A stretch of 8,487 nucleotides of DNA from Endomicrobium sp. (GTDB lineage: Bacteria; Elusimicrobiota; Endomicrobiia; Endomicrobiales; Endomicrobiaceae). The stretch spans positions 1 to 8,487 of the forward strand of contig JAITAQ010000040.1 of the NCBI GenBank assembly GCA_031283985.1, written 5' to 3'. The translations under genes and the position numbers were made by a program. The notes under the pieces were generated by a model. That model had not been told where the DNA came from. It saw nothing but the letters and a program-made list of their open reading frames with translations, and ran no database searches. Below, piece by piece: positions 5,849-8,487 of this stretch; the stretch's first letter is position 1, and every line of letters begins with the position of its first letter.

Positions 5849-6034
5849 CTATTTCTTCAGCTCTTTCAAGAATTCGTCCTGAGACATGTTCAGAATTTTC
5901 ATTACACTCTTTCTTCCGATTGAAACTCTACCAAAACAGTTTTCTAAAGTAAACTGCTAAAATTCTTTTAACTTCTTCTTAAATTTGTCGCTCGTAAGAT
6001 TTGTAGCTTCTTTTACATAAATGGGTCTCGGATT
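5849..6034 (-). pseudogene. Unidentified relic with one in-frame TAG
   Basis: The frame opens after a TAA inside the upstream 36-bp repeat. It reads PRPIYVKEATNLTSDKFKKK, then LKEF, a TAG, and then QFTLENCFGRVSIGRKSVMK and ILNMSQDEFLKELKK to TAG 5849-5851. Both halves are in the same frame and read like one continuous, lysine-rich, helical protein, so a single nonsense mutation is the simplest explanation. The 5' end is missing, cut by the repeat junction. I do not recognise the family. The ILNMSQDEFLKELKK end resembles a small helical (perhaps DNA-binding) domain, which is only an impression. Confidence 0.5.
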
Positions 6035-6067
6035 TTAGTGAGGCTTACTTTTTATGTCTAATTCTGT
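6032..6067. repeat. 36-bp direct repeat, copy 1
   Basis: Identical over 36 bp to 6098-6133, with 30 bp between the copies. Copy 2 is part of the methyltransferase relic, where its minus strand encodes HRIRHKK. Copy 1 is a duplicate outside that context, immediately before a frame reading RDPFM. Confidence 0.9.
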
Positions 6068-6097
6068 TTGTCCGTGATCTTTTTAGCGGTAGATTTA

Positions 6098-6133
6098 ATT
6101 TTAGTGAGGCTTACTTTTTATGTCTAATTCTGT
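6098..6133. repeat. 36-bp direct repeat, copy 2
   Basis: Exact copy of 6032-6067. Its minus strand joins seamlessly to the upstream methyltransferase sequence (SDVWSDIHRIRHKK), so this copy is in its original place. The unit ends with sequence not expected in the methyltransferase, so the duplication came after the gene was broken. Confidence 0.9.
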
Positions 6134-6660
6134 GTATGTCGCTCCAAACATCTGAAAGCAAATGACCAAAACCGTGAGCCAACGCTTTTTTCCCATCATA
6201 ATCTTTTAAAAATTCTTTACAAACTCTACAACGAGGATGCGGCATTTTTTATATCAAAAAACTTAAAAGCTTTACGTGATTTAGACTTAGTAAAATATAA
6301 AATTCCATAATGATTGGGAAGCAATGTTTTACCAAGTGGAGCGCTTGGAGAATCCCAAGCAATCCAGTGTTTAAAATATGCTATTTTATTTAAATGTTGA
6401 GAAAAATAATAAAGCCAACGCGGAATATTATGAACAAAAATAGCGCCACTTGGCTTTGTAATACGAACCATTTCACTTAACCAGATATTACACCAGTCCA
6501 AATAATCTTGCACTTCTTTTGCATCATCATAATTATTATATTTTTTCTTTAAGTTAAATGGCGGGTCCGCAAAAGTCATATCCACACAACTACCTGGTAA
6601 TTGTTTTAATACATTTATACAATCATCATTGATAATTTTGTTTAAAAATTTTTCTATCAT
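6111..6660 (-). pseudogene. Beta-class DNA methyltransferase (DPPF), frameshifted and truncated
   Basis: This is a SAM-dependent N6-adenine or N4-cytosine DNA methyltransferase, normally part of a restriction-modification or solitary modification system. From ATG 6658-6660 the first 144 codons read intact. They hold the target-base motif IV DPPF (about residues 32-35) and the motif-VIII-like region FKHWIAWDSPSAPLGKTLLP. Near 6240, in a run of six A's, the frame slips. The other frame continues PHPRCRVCKEFLKDYDGKK, a zinc-ribbon-like insert, then LLSDVWSDIHRIRHKK, and stops at 6111-6113. Family members continue with about 35 residues to motif I (DPFxGTGT, SAM binding), which is missing. In the beta class motif IV precedes motif I, so SAM binding is lost. 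The start overlaps the stop of an upstream gene as ATGA, typical of an R-M operon. Confidence 0.85.
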
Positions 6661-6782
6661 TTAATATTCGCCTTTAAAAATTCTTCAAATCTTATTAATT
6701 CGTCTTTATGGAAAGTAAAGACATCTTCGTATGCAGTTATCATTCTTTTCAAGTCGCCCTTTCTTACATATTCCACAAAAAA
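6657..6782 (-). pseudogene. C-terminal fragment of the gene upstream of the methyltransferase
   Basis: 41 codons read FFVEYVRKGDLKRMITAYED, VFTFHKDELIRFEEFLKANI and K, then TGA 6657-6659, overlapping the methyltransferase ATG as ATGA. The rest of the gene is absent; beyond 6782 the sequence switches to an unrelated relic on the other strand. The tight overlap suggests it was co-translated with the methyltransferase, so the cognate restriction enzyme is a natural guess, from position only. No catalytic motif is visible in the surviving tail. Confidence 0.5.
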
Positions 6783-6785
6783 AAG

Positions 6786-6950
6786 GAATTGGCACAATGG
6801 TTTGCGAAATATGTATCAGGCAAGTATGAATAAAATGCTAAAGCCTCTTGCAAAGCGTGGTCGCATTTTGGTCGTTCGGATTGAGAAGTAGTGTAAAATA
6901 TTGAAAAATGGGAAAACAAGTTTTTGATTGATAAGACAATGAAAAATTAA
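6786..6950 (+). pseudogene. Unidentified relic with three in-frame stops
   Basis: One frame reads ELAQWFAKYVSGKYE, TAA, NAKASCKAWSHFGRSD, TGA, EVV, TAA, NIEKWENKFLIDKTMKN and then TAA at 6948-6950. The amino-acid flow across the three stops looks like one protein (aromatic, lysine-rich helices), with no frame change needed. There is no start codon. The 5' end abuts the tail of the minus-strand R-M gene. I do not recognise the family; a phage packaging or replication helper is conceivable given the location near the element's right end. It may simply be old coding sequence. Confidence 0.4.
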
Positions 6951-6993
6951 AAATAACTGATTTTTCAGCTAGGTTTTTAATAATATATATTAG

Positions 6994-7019
6994 TCTGTCC
7001 CTCAGCATGCTTTTTATAT
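6994..7019 (+). repeat. Attachment-site repeat, distal copy (attR of element A)
   Basis: Exact 26-bp copy of 3890-3915 (the tRNA-Phe 3' end and its T-rich flank). Only the 3' end of the tRNA is duplicated: upstream of 6994 there is no T loop or anticodon arm. It separates element A from the second integrase remnant and so marks the junction of two elements. Confidence 0.85.
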
Positions 7020-7022
7020 CAA

Positions 7023-7130
7023 TCATGGTAGTTTTGCGACAGCATTGTTTAAGTAAGCAGGACTTACGTTCGCATAAATCATTGTAGTTTTAATATCTGC
7101 GTGTCCTAGTAATTCTTGTATAGCTTTCAG
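7023..7130 (-). pseudogene. Tyrosine recombinase (phage-type integrase), C-terminal fragment
   Basis: 35 codons end at TGA 7023-7025 and read LKAIQELLGHADIKTTMIYA, then NVSPAYLNNAVAKLP. LLGHxxxxTTxxY is the C-terminal active-site block of tyrosine recombinases: the His of LGH and the nucleophilic Tyr of MIYANV are both still present. The rest of the protein, including the two catalytic arginines, is absent; upstream of about 7131 the sequence changes to an unrelated frame. The gene's 3' end faces the attachment site four bases away, as expected for an integrase carried at the edge of a tRNA-integrated element. It matches the stub at 3960-3988. Confidence 0.9.
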
Positions 7131-7140
7131 ACATAATCTA

Positions 7141-7383
7141 TTATTTTTTTATATTACCAATTAAGGCATATATTTCTTTATAGTATACTTCTTCAGGTTT
7201 AAATCCTACTACAATGCAACAAGGTTTGCCAAATAGTAAATATTACGATTTGTTTGTATCTGCGTTATTTCATCTATACTTAAAAAATGAGAAATTTTCA
7301 ATCTTATAATTTTCAAATTTAACTATTAAGCTCTCTTTTAAAATACTTTCAATACTTTGCTTCTGAACTCGACTTTAATCCAC
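7141..7383 (-). pseudogene. Unidentified relic downstream of the second methyltransferase
   Basis: The main frame reads SIESILKESLIVKFENYKIE, then NFSFFKYR, TGA, NNADTNKS, TAA, YLLFGKPCCIVVGFKPEEVY and YKEIYALIGNIKK, ending at TAA 7141-7143. At the 5' end another frame (GLKSSSEAKY) probably supplies the original N-terminus, implying a frameshift near 7355. The sequence reads as a single protein with two nonsense changes. It follows the methyltransferase stop by a few bases in the same direction, so a co-operonic partner (for example a restriction enzyme) is plausible by position only. I recognise no family. Confidence 0.45.
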
Positions 7384-7837
7384 TTATTTTTCCTTTAAAT
7401 GAAAGATTGTCTCAGAATATGCGTTTTTGTCTTTTTCTGTACGATTTAACACAGAACGTTTGAATTGGTTAACAATTCTTATTCCAGCTTTTTGGTCTAT
7501 TTCAGGATATAAACTATATTTGTCATTTGCCACTAAAAAAATATTGTAATCGTCTTTTAAATATTTCTTATAATTATTCAAAACATTTGAAATGCCTTCA
7601 ATGTAACTCTTTAGGGAACCTTTCCCTTCCTACTCTAAATAACAAATATATTTCAAGTTCCTCTCTTCTTTCAAAATCAAATAAATCATAGGCATAAGCA
7701 TGTTGTTCGTGATAATCTATAAGACCAACATATATCGGAGTTGATAATATGCCTGAAATTTTTTATTTTTGCAAAATTTCAGCAAAAGTTCTATGCTTTT
7801 TTGAAAATTCAGAGGCAATGTTTATAGTTCTGCTGCC
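7384..7837 (-). pseudogene. Second DNA methyltransferase (SPPY type), broken
   Basis: The order of segments is GSRTINIASEFSKKHRTFAE ILQK, TAA, KISGILSTPIYVGLIDYHEQ HAYAYDLFDFERREELEIYL LFRVGRE, a frameshift near 7620, then GSLKSYIEGISNVLNNYKKY and a final intact 65-codon stretch ending FHLKEK, TAA 7384-7386. The SPPYxGLIDYHEQHxYAYxLF block is the motif IV region of a family of modification methyltransferases, and LNRTEKDKNAYSETIFHLKE is its usual C-terminal block. Here the catalytic SPPY reads TPIY (7730-7741), so even without the stop and the frameshift the enzyme would be inactive. It is unrelated to the DPPF enzyme of element A. Only the C-terminal portion is visible; no motif I (DPFxGSGT) is seen upstream. 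Confidence 0.8.
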
Positions 7838-7842
7838 TCAAG

Positions 7843-8487
7843 TTAAACAATAAGGAATGATAATAACTCATAAATTCTGATTTTAGAACTTTGCGTTGAC
7901 CTGTTATGACCTATTTTGGCAATACGCCCATACTGTGAATTAAATAAGAAATACTTGATGAAGCCGTGACTTCTTTCCCTATCTGAGAATAAATTATAAT
8001 TTTTTTAGAAGTTATGAAATAAGTAAGCAACTCTCTCTTCTTTTAATTTAAGAAAAACAGTTAATTTCCTACTTTTTATCTTTTAAATTGTAAACTTATG
8101 CCCTATTCCCAGCATAATGATATCGTATGTAATATTTTCTTCTACCGATTTGACGACTTCATAAACAGTATTTATCTTAGCGTCTATAGGAATAATGTTG
8201 TATCTATCGTTAAGAGAAGGCACTACTATTTTTGCTATTGCATACACATTAAAAGGGTTAAAATTGCTGTTGAAAAACTTATTTACTTCTAAACCTATTC
8301 CCCGCTTTTGGTATGTCTGGTTGTTCAGACACATAATAACAATACTCCAATTTTGGGGCAAAACCGTTGTTTCCATAATCTTTAGAAACAGTTGCTTTTA
8401 AAACATTATCAACTTTCTCAACAATTTCAACTTCTTCTTCTTTTCCACCTTTCCTCATTATCTTTCTTTCAATTTTATCCCTTTTCC
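7843..8487 (-). pseudogene. Long unidentified broken gene running off the window end
   Basis: From the window edge one frame reads KIMRKGGKEEEVEIVEKVDN, VLKATVSKDYGNNGFAPKLE and YCYYVSEQPDIPKAG. Near 8300 it slips to another frame: IGLEVNKFFNSNFNPFNVYA IAKIVVPSLNDRYNIIPIDA KINTVYEVVKSVEENITYDI IMLGIGHKFTI, TAA 8083-8085. The same frame continues KIKSRKLTVFLKLKEERVAY LFHNF, TAA, KNYNLFSDRERSHGFIKYFL FNSQYGRIAKIGHNRSTQSS KIRIYELLSFLIV to TAA 7843-7845. The whole is one ancestral protein with one frameshift and two nonsense changes, or two adjacent genes. I recognise no family. It precedes the methyltransferase closely and in the same direction, so it may be its N-terminal region, a specificity or restriction partner, or unrelated cargo. 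Confidence 0.45.

Noticed and set aside
6032..6133. Two-repeat CRISPR array (36-bp repeat, 30-bp spacer)
   Set aside because: Copy 2 is an integral part of a methyltransferase frame (SDIHRIRHKK), only two copies exist, and no further repeat is found one period upstream or downstream. No cas gene is visible.
6994..7010. Second tRNA-Phe gene
   Set aside because: Only the last bases of the tRNA are present; the anticodon and D arms are missing. It is an attachment-site duplicate.
6838..7026. Minus-strand open frame of 62 codons across the distal attachment site
   Set aside because: It crosses the attachment repeat and the end of the integrase relic, shows no family-like features and lies opposite the plus-strand relic.
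8098..8401. Plus-strand open frames at 8098-8292 and 8195-8401
   Set aside because: They are opposite the longer minus-strand relic, which can be joined into a coherent protein.

Overview
The window is AT-rich bacterial chromosome in which intact housekeeping genes sit beside many broken ones. That mix (a complete uvrB next to wrecked surE, DNA methyltransferase and integrase genes) suggests a host-restricted genome in reductive decay. Gene content and style fit an Elusimicrobiota/Endomicrobium-type intracellular symbiont of termite-gut flagellates. That assignment is an inference from style and cannot be proved from this window alone.

Region 1 (1-3903, all + strand) is backbone. It holds the C-terminal two thirds of murG, then a collapsed surE whose start overlaps the murG end, then an intact uvrB. 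A textbook sigma70 promoter begins inside the last bases of uvrB. It drives a small membrane gene with a DUF948-like layout and a YtxH-like gene that is cut by an in-frame TGA. A tRNA-Phe(GAA) gene closes the region.

Region 2 (about 3890-7019) is a decayed integrated element. A 26-bp sequence spanning the tRNA 3' end recurs at 6994-7019, which is the classic footprint of tyrosine-recombinase integration at a tRNA gene. Inside are a stub of an integrase C-terminus, a frameshifted DUF5675-like phage gene, a minus-strand operon of exported proteins (including a likely permuted papain-fold/NlpC-P60-like protein), a strong minus-strand promoter with a 10-bp inverted repeat, and several relics. The relics include a beta-class DNA methyltransferase (DPPF motif) with the tail of a gene that overlaps its start, probably the remains of a restriction-modification cassette.

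Region 3 (7020-8487) looks like a second element stacked in tandem. It starts with a longer piece of an integrase C-terminus. Minus-strand remains follow: an unidentified fragment, a second and unrelated DNA methyltransferase whose SPPY motif has become TPIY, and a long unidentified broken gene running off the end. The window is therefore best read as a tRNA-Phe integration hotspot that collected phage-like and DNA-modification genes, most of them now dead. The two exported-protein genes and their promoter are the part that looks most nearly functional.
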